Assembly: GCF_901709675.1 (NCBI RefSeq)
Contig: NC_051089.1
Coordinates: 17,046,008-17,110,007, forward strand
DNA length: 64,000 bases
DNA from: Syngnathus acus
Taxonomy: Eukaryota; Chordata; Actinopteri; Syngnathiformes; Syngnathidae
Reading direction: 5' to 3'
Shown piece by piece: positions 34,886 to 44,262 of this stretch (within the stretch, counting starts at the first letter, position 1; the number at the start of each line of letters is the position of its first letter). A program made the translations under genes and the position numbers. The notes under the pieces were generated by a model that was not told the DNA's origin, made no database searches, and was given only the letters and a program-made list of their open reading frames with translations.

Positions 34886-34929
34886 CCCCTCGTTTTTTTC
34901 TTCTTCACTGGCCCTAATCCTCTTCCGTA

Positions 34930-35905
34930 TTATTGTCATTGTCACATGTACAACGAAATTTAAAAAGTGCCAACCGATCCGCGCATGCGATAAAAAATAT
35001 ATAGAATAAATAGAATAAAAAGATTAAAAAAACAAGCTAAAAACCCACAGAAGAACATACACAGACATAATCATTTACGTTTAGCTGCATTCAATGTGAC
35101 TACCGCTGTAGGATAAAAACTGTTGGCGAATCTGCTAGTCCTCGACCTAATTAATCTGTAGCGTCTGCCTGATGGCAACAGTTCGAAAAGGGAGTGGCCA
35201 GGGTGGGAAGTGTCCTTCAGAATGTTCTGTGTTTTTTTGGAGACAGCGGGTTCTGTGTAGGTCTTCCAGTGTGGGGAGAGGGCAGCCAATGATCTTCTGT
35301 GCTGTGTTGATGACCCCTTGGAGCTTTTTCCTCAGAGCAGCAGTGCAGCTGGAGTACCAAACACATATACAGTACGTTAAAGTACTTTCTATGGAGCAGC
35401 GATAGAAGGACACCAGCAGTCTCCGTGTAATGCTGTGCCTCCTCAGCACCCTTAAAAAGTAGAGTCTCTGTTGGGCCTTTTTAAGCAGCTCAGAGGTGTT
35501 CACGCCCCAGGTGAAGTCCTCCTCGATGTGGACTCCCAGGTAGCGGAAGGAGGACACCCTCTTCACACAGATCCCGTCGATGATGAGTGGTGGAATGTCC
35601 GTTTTATTTTTCCTCCTAAAATCAATGACCAGTTCTTGGGTTTTAGCCGTGTTTAGGAGCAGATTGTTCTCTCCGCACCACACCGATAGCTGGACCACTT
35701 CGTCCCTGTAGGCAGACTCATCCCCCTTTGAGATGAGCCCCACCACGGTTGTGTCATCCGCAAATTTCACGATGGTGTTGCTGCGGTGGGCGGGGGTGCA
35801 TGCATGTGTGTAGAGCGTGTAAAGCAGTGGGCTCAGTACGCAGCCCTGTGGGGAGCCGGTACCAAGACTGAGAGGTGTGGATGTATGACGGCCCACTTTC
35901 ACCCT
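34930..35905 (-). pseudogene. Rex1-type LINE, 5'-truncated, body of the split copy
   Basis: The minus-strand frame (35147-35902) reads SLGTGSPQGCVLSPLLYTLY and VKFADDTTVVGLISKG, the last RT motifs, then the conserved tail RVSSFRYLGVHIEEDFTW and RLYFLRVLRRH. A frameshift near 35240 moves the C-terminus (SLFELLPSGRRYRLIRSRTS) into the frame ending at 35071. The 3' UTR has GTACAACGAAATTT. Truncated upstream at about 35905. Confidence 0.85.
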
Positions 35906-36730
35906 CTGGCTGAAATAGCAGGGCTATTGCGCTAAAGTTTATCTGTCGTGTAACTATTGTGTACGGTACTGGTGAAATGTGAGCACACAAAATAAAATAC
36001 AACTGAAATGAGGTCAATTGTTTGTATCCAAGCTCTGGCCTTCCTGTGTGGGATTTACACCCGCCCCCCCTGCTTCTGTTGATTTTCTGTGGATGCTCCA
36101 TCTTCTTTCTTATTTCTTCAAGGTCACACCTTATACATATTTGAACAAAAATGAACATATTGGATATTGTATGACAGTGTTTTTATTGTTGTCAAGCAGG
36201 GGTTTCAATGAACTTCCATCAAATACAGAAAAATTCTCCTTGACTTGCCCTCCCTTGTGGTAGGATCACAGCACAGATTTATTGCTGTAATTTTTAATAT
36301 CACAAACATAACACCGGCAACACTGGATGATTGTATTTTTCTGTGTAGATTGATTTAAAAAAAGAACATGTAAGTTACTCTGAATGTTTTCAGCAAGCAC
36401 AACACTTAGCTCGTATACATGCAATTATGGTTGTTGTTACAGTTACACTCAATTACATAATTCAATATCATTAAGATTTGGCAATGAAAGGCATTGATCG
36501 GCATATACCAGTCACATTCTTGTCCACGGAAATTGGACGATCGCGACTGGTGACTGATTGATTAGAACCCCACTAGAAACTATACTTATTTTCTAAACAA
36601 TAACAAATATGTCTGAATATATGCACCCCCAACCATTATTTTGCAGACCCAAATTTAGATGTTCAAACAAGCTCAAAATGCAATTTTGTATGTCAATAAT
36701 GTAGTTTTTTTACATACTGTCTGCAGGTGT
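35906..36730. other. Intergenic sequence without a recognised feature
   Basis: Between the Rex1-type LINE and the ZP-gene stop codon; no gene or repeat recognised. Confidence 0.5.
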
Positions 36731-36867
36731 TTAGCTTTCATTAGTTGGCAAACGCTCATACCTAGCCTTTGACATTTTGGCTTTGTACATGGCAACAGCG
36801 CTGATCATGCCAACAACTGCTAGAAGACATCCAACGATGAATACGAGGTTCATATTCAAATTCATTG
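36731..36867 (-). CDS. ZP-gene exon 14, membrane anchor
   Basis: AMNLNMNLVFIVGCLLAVVG plus MISAVAMY form the membrane helix, followed by KAKMSKARYERLPTNES and TAA; acceptor TAG. Confidence 0.87.
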
Positions 36868-37233
36868 CTAGAGAGAAAAAGAGACAAAATTTTTTAGACA
36901 GAAAAACAATGTATATGTGCTGTTGAAAAAAAAATGAAGTCATACTTCACATCATCCTACCTGTGCTTTCATTACTTTCTGGTGACCTTTTAAGGCGCAA
37001 TGGCCCTTGAGAAACAAAATGGTTGGCACTCTGGATGACAGCCTCTCTCTTTACATGATGCTGGTTACCATCTGTCCGTTGAGTATTGATGCATCCATGT
37101 GAGCACCTGGTGTTCGGATTCCCCGCCTCACACATCAAGACTGAACAGCTGATGTACACCTGAATAAAATACAAAAGGGATTGTTATTATATTTATCTAT
37201 GTATGTATGTATGTATGTATGTATGTATGTATG

Positions 37234-37321
<88 letters not shown>

Positions 37322-37653
37322 ACAGATTTCTTCTCAAAAGCATAACTTGAAAGAAGGTCCAAAGCACCACAAGTTCCAAATAGCAGAGGATGGTTTCGAT
37401 CCATCGACCTCTGGGTTATGGGCCCAGCATGCTGCCACTGTGGTACTCTGCTGCTCACTCCAAGCCACTCATGGTTGGTAGGTAGGTAGGTAGGTAGATA
37501 GGTAGGTAGGTAGGTAGGTAGGTAGGTAGGTAGGTAGGTAGGTAGGTAGGTAGGTAGGGCGAGACAGACAGACGGACGGATAGACGGACGGACGGACGGA
37601 CGGACGGACGGACGGACGGACGGACGGACGGACGGACGGACGGACGGACGGAC

Positions 37654-37734
<81 letters not shown>

Positions 37735-40700
37735 CTCACACGATCATGCAGTCCAATGAACTGGAATGCCTCCATGCTGAACCTGAATTCATGTGCATGA
37801 GGAGGAGCGTAGATCTGAACTGTTTGATCCACTGTACATCTAATTAGAGCACAAAAAAGGACATACATTCTGACATCATTACATTGGACATAAATTTGTC
37901 GATTTATTTCTTGTCGACACTGTATGTAATTCCGTTCAGTAACCTTCAAGTACAATACTTGAACTAAAGCCTGGATTGCACTGGCAACCATGCAACTAAA
38001 GAGTTGTAAGTTTACCCATTTTCAATGATAGAGTAAGTTGGCTGAAAGTTGGGGTTGTCATATGGAGCAGCTCTGCAGGACTCCACAAAAAGTTCTGTGT
38101 TGTTGAGTGAAGAGGAGGCCTCTATCTTCATGTAAATCCTGCTTCCTAGTTGATACTCCAGAGGGTATGAGGTTGGACTAATCATGGTTTGGAATGTGTC
38201 ATTTGGGTAGAACTCAAACTGGTACGTGAACATGCCAAAACCCTTTTCCCAAACCGTGATAGTCTTTCTGTGTGCATTGAAACTCAGAGTAACATTTCCT
38301 CGCTTGCGATACTGGCAGTGGAAGTCCACTTCCAGCCTGTGTTTCCTGGTGATGATATTTTGAGGATTGTCCACAGTTGTTATTTCATTTTTGAAAATGA
38401 GATCTTCATCATCCTCCTGAAAGGAAAATGTTGCTGATTCAGTTCTTAAATCAAAGACAAAGTTCACTAGGGGAACATAAGAGGATATTATATACAGTTG
38501 ATTTTACTCGGTTACCTCCAGCTGAGTGCCACAAGAGTTAAGGGGGATGACAGCAACCACATGCGTGCTGTTGGAATGTCTTTGCAGACTACATTCAATG
38601 TTGCTGGGATCGTTGAGACGTAGGTGATCCAAATGGATCCCGTGGAGTGAAGATTTTTCAACTGCTACGGTCATACTGGACTCAGCGCAGGTCACCTTAG
38701 CTTTAACTGAAAAGGAATAGACACGTTTTGAACCAATTGACAATTTGAGCTGGAAACTTTTTTTTTTTTTTTTATATTTCCTCAATTCATGTGTCTATTC
38801 TGTACAGCATTACTTAAAACTAACTACTGGCACTAATTCCTGACTCACCGGTCTCCTTCTGAACATCAAGTAGAACGCATGTCATTTCAGATTGATAGAC
38901 AGCTAAACTGGACCTGCATAGAATTGGTGAAATCAGTATTATGATGAGTAAAATAATAAACAAAACAATGACAAAAAAAAAAAGTAATTTACTTTTAATG
39001 CATTAATGTCAAATCCGGGTCCAGAAGGTAAAAACCATGCCACAGCTTTTATGTGTTGCTATAACATATTACTGCTAATTCTAAAGAAAAACTTTCAAAC
39101 AAAGACTGACCTTGATTGGACAGATTCAACAGCAAAGCAGAGTGGGTAATGTCCACCCTCATCACCGGGCTTGGGTGTCCACCTTATGACAAACTCGCCG
39201 CGTGTAGTTTTGTGCTTATTGCTATTCATTGGCCCACTCATAATGATGTCATGTATCCTGGATCATTAAAAAAAGGCATTGTTAATCAATGCTGGAGAAA
39301 TTCCCATTGGTGGTCTCTACTCAATGCTTTTGTTCTACTGGTGTGGCTCATACGGTGTCCGTATGTCTGTCAATGACTGAACCTGCTTGAATAATGACAC
39401 TGGCATGATTTGGGTTGTTGTTGACCTTTTGTATTATGTTTGTGTGTGATTGCTTTAGTTTTATTTCATGTAATCTGGAGTATTCTTGTTCCCTTTTCGT
39501 TCCCAATTTTGTACACTCTGGGTCGTTATCCAGTCGTGTGTCGTTGCCTTTTGTCTCTGACGAGTCTGTTTCTGGCATTTCTTTGTTCACTTTTGGTTTA
39601 AATTTTCTCTTTCTTTTTCTCTTACCTGCCTTTTTTGTTGTTGCTTTTTTCCACCATAACAATTGCTCTTCACTTACTGTGCATATATAGCTTGTGCTTT
39701 GACTCTGATCTCCACTTCTTTATTGACCTCTGCATAAATACGTTGTCCATTTTGGGGTGTTGGATATACAAGCTTTGGTATGTAATGTCCCTCTTGACAG
39801 GAAGGAATAGAGGGGTCCACTGAAAATCAGAAATTGATTTTAATGTTGTGAGGCAGAGTACCTGACATTCTGGTTAGTGTTGCATTCTTTTTCTATAGAA
39901 TAGGCCTGTTAAATTGTTCGTTGCCACAGCTGGAACACAATAAAATTATCATGTAGTCAAGTGATTCACTATACCATGGTCATATATTTTCTTAGTACAA
40001 TAAGACCATGCTTACCCAGTAATGAGAATTGAAAGGGTAGTTTGCTGAGAGATGGAGTTTGGGTTACTGGTTGTCTTGTGGTGGCTCCAAAATTCTGTGT
40101 GTTATGATACCACACCCATGGGGTTGCAACTGCCACTGTATGAGGTTGACCAGGTCTTGTTTGATGTCGCCACGATGGGTGTCTTGTTGTAGGTTTCCAC
40201 CCTGACCAGGTGGGTGGTGCTGGCGTGACCAAAAACATTGTAGAAGGTGCAGAAGTAGGTGTAGAAGTAGGTGTAGAAGTAGTCGTAGTTTGGCTTTGCC
40301 ACCATGGGGCCGGGGTTATTGTAGGCCAACTTGACCAAGGGTATGCAGTTGTAGAACTCCAAGTTTGCCAGTTCCCGACATATGGATTGACTTGCCTCTT
40401 TTTCCTGGCCATCAGTGGAGACCTGGAGGAATGGGAGCCATCACTGTAGGACAGTGTGATGGGCAGTCGTGGAAAGTCCTCCACCACCAACTCAAATCCA
40501 TTAACTCTGGAATCATTTAAGGCGCTCTTGTAGTACAAAGTGCAAGAGTCCTGGTGGATTTTGAAAACAATTTATACATTTCAAGTAAACAAGGACATTT
40601 TAATTCCATGCTATAATCAGACTTTCAACAAACCTGATCCAAGGAAAATCCTACAGGTTGACTGCATGAGCCGCATTCTACATTCGCAACTTTTCCATAT

Positions 40701-41619
40701 CTGCATCGTACTCTGTCACCATCCGCATCAAAGGCCATTAGCTTGTAGGCCCTCGGGCAGTTTTGAGGGACTCTTCAGAAAACAAATGAAATAATCCATC
40801 ATATTACATTTCACAGGTCTGCAAATGTAAACTATATTGCAATTTTATTAATGTAGCTTTTCATTGATAATCAGGAACAGTAATGCAACTCTCGCAATCA
40901 TGGCATTCATTTTACACCAAAACAACAGTTCCTTCCTTATATTCCATAATTGGAGTGTTTTGCTCCTTTGATTTTACCGAACAAAAGGTAGCATGCCAGT
41001 CACTGGTGAATTGTTTGGCTTTCCTGTGTCACCTCTTGTCCCCAAATCCACAGTGGTCAGTAGTCTCCAATTATTGATGTGGTTCCTTGATGGAATCCAG
41101 CAACAGCTTGCTGACCTGGGAGATTTGGAAACAGAACTCCTGAAATACTGATATTCTACTAAATATGCATTGCATAATGCAATATGAGCGAGTACTGGAA
41201 TTACTGTATGTAAGACAATGTTTGCAGATTTTAAAGAACCACAATAAAGAAAAATCTTACCGCATAGAGAAAGGTTTGTTTGATGGGACACGTCTTGTGA
41301 TTAATGTCTCTGTTTCACACCATTGTCTGTTATGTTGCGGTGAATTGGTGCTGTTGTCAAGTACGACTCTGTGCCGACTGACCTCATATCCACAGTTATT
41401 GGAATAACAATGCATGCTTAGAGAGTGGTAACACCCATCAAAGGTTCCCTTCAAGCTAAAGTTGACCTGTGAAAAAGGGTCTTAATAAGGGATAGTGTTT
41501 TCATGTTTGACAAAATCTGTTTTATGACAGAGTTTAAAAATACAGTCGACCCTCGCATACTCCAGATTTGCGTGTTTCATTTTTTATTGATTTTTCAATA
41601 TTTTTAAAAATGTTTTTGT

Positions 41620-41650
<31 letters not shown>

Positions 41651-42118
41651 GGCGTGTTGTTTTCTCTCATTTTTCTCGCATTTTTTTCCAATGCATTCCA
41701 GCGCACGACAATTCTACGCAGATTTTCGCTATTCATGAGTCAACTCGGTCATCAAGTGTTTGTCATTGCCGTTGCATTTGAAGATGAAATAAAGTATAAG
41801 GTCAAGTGATATGACAAAATTCACCAATATAAGTATTTAGAGTACAAAGGATATGTTTGTGGGATTGAGAAAATACAATCATTAAAAACACACACACACA
41901 ATACCACAACGATAAATGTGTCTGACAAATATGTCTCATCCCTTGGGAAAATACCATAATTCTTGATGATCACATAATTATATTCAATCACCTACTGTAA
42001 ATGTTCCATCGGAGTTTATTCCGCCTCGGTAGGTGCATAGTCCTCCAAAGTAGTGGGATGCAGACACCAATGAGACCAGGAGCAGCTGCAGCAAGAGCAC
42101 TGATGTCGAAGCCATCAT
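36731..42118 (-). CDS. ZP-domain type I membrane protein, 14 exons
   Basis: Exons (high to low): 41996-42118, 41261-41466, 40978-41115, 40634-40772, 40016-40550, 39885-39952 (approximate), 39678-39819, 39111-39257, 38849-38913, 38516-38706, 38016-38416, 37740-37839, 36961-37159, 36731-36867; about 860 residues. Signal peptide (MMASTSVLLLQLLLVSLVSA), Cys-rich N-terminal half, Thr/Pro/Ser-rich insert after a RKKR site, then a ZP domain from VTCAESSMTVAVEKSSLHGI to the VYISCSVLMCEAG block, a dibasic RLKR site, one membrane helix (VFIVGCLLAVVGMISAVAMY) and a short tail. ZP domains polymerise into extracellular filaments after furin cleavage. Related fish proteins exist but I know no symbol. All phases agree except around exon 6, which has a TAG and a one-base phase error. 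Confidence 0.85.
36961..37159 (-). CDS. ZP-gene exon 13
   Basis: VYISCSVLMCEAGNPNTRCS with the last ZP cysteines, then VKREAV and LRLKRSP as candidate furin sites; acceptor CAG, donor GTAGGA, ends phase 1. Confidence 0.87.
37199..37321. repeat. (GTAT)n(CTAT)n microsatellite
   Basis: Perfect tetranucleotide runs in the ZP-gene intron between exons 12 and 13. Confidence 0.97.
37381..37452 (-). pseudogene. Initiator tRNA-Met pseudogene inside a ZP-gene intron
   Basis: Seventy-two nt, same length as iMet. The anticodon arm (CAT) and T arm are identical to the array genes at 59606-61403, but the D arm (TACCACAGTGGCAGC) cannot form the normal stem. The 3' flank CTATTTGGAACTTGTGG is shared with the array, so this is a dispersed copy of an array unit. 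It lies between two microsatellites. Confidence 0.8.
37473..37735. repeat. (GTAG)n, (GGAC)n and (GATA)n compound microsatellite
   Basis: Three adjoining tetranucleotide tracts, reaching to 5 bp from the exon 12 donor. Confidence 0.97.
37740..37839 (-). CDS. ZP-gene exon 12
   Basis: CTVDQTVQIYAPPHAHEFRF and SMEAFQFIGLHDR, a standard ZP-C motif; acceptor TAG, donor GTGAGT. The donor is only 5 bp from a long GATA microsatellite. Confidence 0.88.
38016..38416 (-). CDS. ZP-gene exon 11, ZP-N/ZP-C
   Basis: NEITTVDNPQNIITRKHRLE, DFHCQYRK, GFGMFTYQFEFYPNDTF and LGSRIYMKIEASSS through CRAAPYDNPNFQPTYSIIEN; acceptor CAG, donor GTAAAC, ends phase 2. Confidence 0.88.
38516..38706 (-). CDS. ZP-gene exon 10, start of the ZP domain
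   Basis: KVTCAESSMTVAVEKSSLHG, DHLRLNDPSNIECSLQ and IPLNSCGTQLE, a typical ZP-N module with paired cysteines; acceptor CAG, donor GTAACC. Confidence 0.88.
38849..38913 (-). CDS. ZP-gene exon 9
   Basis: SSLAVYQSEMTCVLLDVQKE; acceptor CAG, donor GTGAGT, ends phase 1. Confidence 0.8.
39111..39257 (-). CDS. ZP-gene exon 8
   Basis: IHDIIMSGPMNSNKHKTTRG and EFVIRWTPKPGDEGGHYPLC; acceptor CAG, donor GTCAGT, ends phase 2. Confidence 0.85.
39678..39819 (-). CDS. ZP-gene exon 7
   Basis: DPSIPSCQEGHYIPKLVYPT and AEVNKEVEIRVKAQAIYA; acceptor CAG, donor GTAAGT, ends phase 2. Confidence 0.85.
39885..39952 (-). pseudogene. ZP-gene exon 6, apparently damaged
   Basis: Bounded by CAG and GTACTC. The family-like reading CGNEQFNRPIL...KKNATLTRMS contains an in-frame TAG and needs phase 2 at its start, but exon 5 ends in phase 1. 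Position is approximate by a few bases. Either two lesions, a missed mini-exon, or an assembly error. Confidence 0.5.
40016..40550 (-). CDS. ZP-gene exon 5 with mucin-like insert
   Basis: DSCTLYYKSALNDSRVNGFE and VVEDFPRLPITLSYSDGSHS, then the furin-type site ARKKRQV, then about 110 residues rich in Thr, Ser, Pro and Trp with a TSTP/TPTS repeat (likely O-glycosylated). Acceptor CAG, donor GTAAGC, ends phase 1. Confidence 0.82.
40634..40772 (-). CDS. ZP-gene exon 4
   Basis: VPQNCPRAYKLMAFDADGDR, RCRYGKVANVECGSC, PVGFSLDQ; acceptor AAG, donor GTTTGT, ends phase 0. Confidence 0.85.
40978..41115 (-). CDS. ZP-gene exon 3
   Basis: SASCCWIPSRNHINNWRLLT through SPVTGMLPFV; acceptor CAG, donor GTAAAA, ends phase 2. 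An earlier GTGACA (41032) was rejected because the longer reading keeps conserved residues. Confidence 0.82.
41261..41466 (-). CDS. ZP-gene exon 2
   Basis: VNFSLKGTFDGCYHSLSMHC through ETLITRRVPSNKPFSM; acceptor CAG, donor GTAAGA, ends phase 2. Confidence 0.85.
41590..41700. repeat. (GT)n plus 19-base G run in the first ZP-gene intron
   Basis: TG repeats directly followed by an uninterrupted G tract at 41634-41652. A repeat-like segment around it begins TACAGTCGACCCTCGCATAC and resembles the end of a degraded MITE. Confidence 0.85.
41996..42118 (-). CDS. ZP-gene exon 1
   Basis: MMAS start, hydrophobic signal peptide, cleavage expected near SA/SHYFGG, then CTYRGGINSDGTFT; donor GTAGGT. Confidence 0.85.
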
Positions 42119-42908
42119 GGTGTTCCAAACTCCTAGCTTGCCCCAGAATTGTGGTCTATTTATACATATACACACAATACCAGACCTGCCATAGACCATA
42201 AGAAAACAAATTCACAGGTTTGTCCAGTATGGTTAATAACAAAGGGCTAAAACCGGTTTCAGTGAACCAGCATACAAGGTTACATTTGTTAGGTTAGGTG
42301 CAATCCTTTGTGGACAATTTATAGCTACAAGGAAATGTGCCCAGTGAAAATATATTTAAACAAATAGAGCTGCATATCAGTGAAGTTGTACTGTATGAAC
42401 GTTATGGAGCCTGATAAATTATTTATTATTTTAAATATAAAATTGAACTGGACTTTGCCTGTAATCTGTCATTATTCCACCAAAGAGTCACCTAAATTGA
42501 TGTTCTCAGCTTTTTCTCGTAATCATCTCTAAGTAGGTCTAGATTTGTAGCATTAAAATTAATATCTGGAGTCTTCCTTTCAATTGAATTTTGCTTCAGT
42601 ACATTTGTTGTACAGATCTTTAAAACAAACAAAGCTCATTTTCGTGTTGCACACTATACTGTAGTATACATATTCATAATTGGTAAATGTAATTGCAAAG
42701 CAAAAGGCATTACTTATGATGTAGTATATATAGTACATCCTTCACACATATTAATGTATTAATATGATATAAAAATTGCACTTAAATGCAGTTTCTCCTA
42801 GAACCCATACAGTACAAACAAGTGAAGAGTCTGCTTTCCTTTGTTTTTATAGAACAAGCATCAAGTTGTGAAAGCGCTATATAAATAAAGAAGTATTCCA
42901 TTGTATTG
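42119..42908. other. Region upstream of the ZP gene
   Basis: AT-rich. It should contain the ZP-gene promoter, but I see no clear TATA or initiator context. No other feature. Confidence 0.4.
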
Positions 42909-43568
42909 AGGTGGCATAGTAGTGTGTCACGAACGGAGAGGAATGGAGCAGGGCGACCAAATGCAGCTTGGACCAGGGTTTATTGCAGCAAACTCAAAAG
43001 ACAGGAACCAAACAACCTCGTGGCAGTGACACATGCATTGTCCACAATGCATGTGGCAGTGACACATGCATTGTCCACAATGCTCCGACATAGAGTGGCA
43101 CACAAACAGAACTTAAATACAACACAGGCAACAAGAGGCAGGTGAGTGTGATTACACTAATCAAGGGCACACAGGAAGGGAGGGGCGAGCACACAGACAC
43201 ACAGAAACGATGACAACCTATACACATCACAAAACTGGGGACGAGACATGACAGTAGTGCACTGGTTAGCACGTCCGCCTCAAAGTTCAGCGGGTGTGGG
43301 TTCGATTACAACTCCCTGTGTGGAGTTTGCGTGTTCTCCCCGTGCCTGTGTGAGTTTTCCCACATCTTAAAAAACATGCATGGTGGGCTTATTGAGCACT
43401 CCAAATTGCCTATGAGTCAGAGTGCAGATGGTTGTTTGTCTCTGTGTGCCCTGCGATTGACTGGCGACCGGTTCAGGGTGTTCGCCGCCTGCTGCCCGAT
43501 GAATGCTGGGATAAGGTCCAGCACGCCCGCGATCCCCGTGGGGTCAAGCGATACAGAAGATGGATGGA
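42909..43568 (+). repeat. SINE-like repeat split by a solo LTR
   Basis: GAGGTGGCATAGTAGTG before and TAGTGCACTGGTTAGCAC after the LTR form the 5' part, followed by GGGTTCGATTACAAC and the usual body, ending GATGGATGGATG at 43568. Same family as 493-837. Confidence 0.75.
42925..43253 (-). mobile_element. Solo LTR of a Ty3/gypsy-type retrotransposon
   Basis: On the minus strand it runs TGTCATGTCTCGTCCCCAGT to CGTTCGTGACA, with a TATTTAAG promoter-like box and an AATAAACCC poly(A) signal. Flanked by 6-bp direct repeats GTAGTG. Contains an internal duplication of ACACATGCATTGTCCACAAT. No internal genes. Confidence 0.7.
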
Positions 43569-43937
43569 TGTACACTGTACATCTATGGTCACGCCCCAAT
43601 ATCAATTTCAAGAGTGCTGCATCCGTTGACAATGTTTGACCTTTCAGAGCCAGTTAAATCTCGTTTTTGCCCCATTTTGCCCGAGGAATACTAGCTGCCC
43701 AATAATTATGCACAATGTGATAGTGAAGAAATGGGGTCGAAATACAAAAAGTCCTGCCTAGCTACAAAAACAGATATGCTCAAACCTCATTGAATAAAGT
43801 ACATAAACAGACAAGTATATTCACATATTAAATCAATAAAAGAAACATTTTAAGCATATAATTATACCTACACACCAAATCAATAAAGAAGACATAACTA
43901 GAATAGCTTAATTACCCTTAAGGAACTGTTTAATGCA

Positions 43938-44262
43938 CAGGTGTCAAACACAAGGCCCCGGGGCCAGATACGGCCCGCCACATCATTTTATGAGGCCCGC
44001 GAAGACAAATTGTGCATCAAATTCGTGTCATTACTAGAATTGCAAATTGTCTACACTTTTAACAATATATTTTTCTTTAAATATTTGACCAGTTTTTACT
44101 CGTCTGATTTGAAAATGAGTTATTTGTCAGTTTGTTTTGTAGCTTTTACTGTATATAATCTGAGGTGCTCATACATTTATTTGGGTTGACAGTCATAATG
44201 GCCCTCCGAAAGAAGCTATGACTACAATGCGGCCCGCAAAAAAAATGAGTTTGACACCCCTG
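43938..44262. mobile_element. GGCCCCGGGGCCAGAT repeat, intact copy
   Basis: Ends CAGGTGTCAAAC and GTTTGACACCCCTG are inverted, a typical hAT-like terminus. A perfect 10-bp direct repeat GTTTAATGCA flanks it (43928-43937, 44263-44272). Non-coding, 325 bp. It is the empty-site reference for the copy split at 18196-19236. Confidence 0.8.

Larger units (their letters stand above)
24470..34929. mobile_element. IS3EU-type DNA transposon, 10,460 bp, with transposase and HECT-like cargo gene
   Basis: Ends 5'-TACGGAAGAGGATTAGGGCC and its inverted complement. Identical 6-bp direct repeats TTATTG flank it at 24464-24469 and 34930-34935. TAY termini, a 6-bp target duplication and a retroviral-integrase-like DDE transposase fit the IS3EU superfamily as I recall it. 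The inverted repeats are about 532 bp (left) and 630 bp (right). Inside are a plus-strand HECT-ligase-like gene and a convergent minus-strand transposase, plus a 4.9-kb LINE inserted later. It sits in the 3' tail of an older Rex1-type LINE. Confidence 0.78.
34300..34929 (-). repeat. Right long terminal inverted repeat of the IS3EU-like element
   Basis: Inverted copy of the left repeat, about 100 bp longer because its palindromic array (34671-34885) has more units. The leader-exon copy (34537-34611) differs from the left one by ACG for ATG and by T5 for T4. Confidence 0.9.

Noticed and set aside
24470-34929. Treating the palindromic AATTCTGACTTTAAAGTC arrays as a CRISPR or satellite
   Set aside because: Units lack unique spacers and occur only at the two transposon ends in inverted orientation.
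36947-37174. Reading straight through the donor after exon 13 of the ZP gene
   Set aside because: GTAGGA fits a donor and the phase matches exon 14, which supplies the expected membrane helix.
37203-37991. ORFs rich in SIYL/YLPT repeats
   Set aside because: They arise from tetranucleotide microsatellites; only the part 37740-37839 is a real exon, in the ZP gene.
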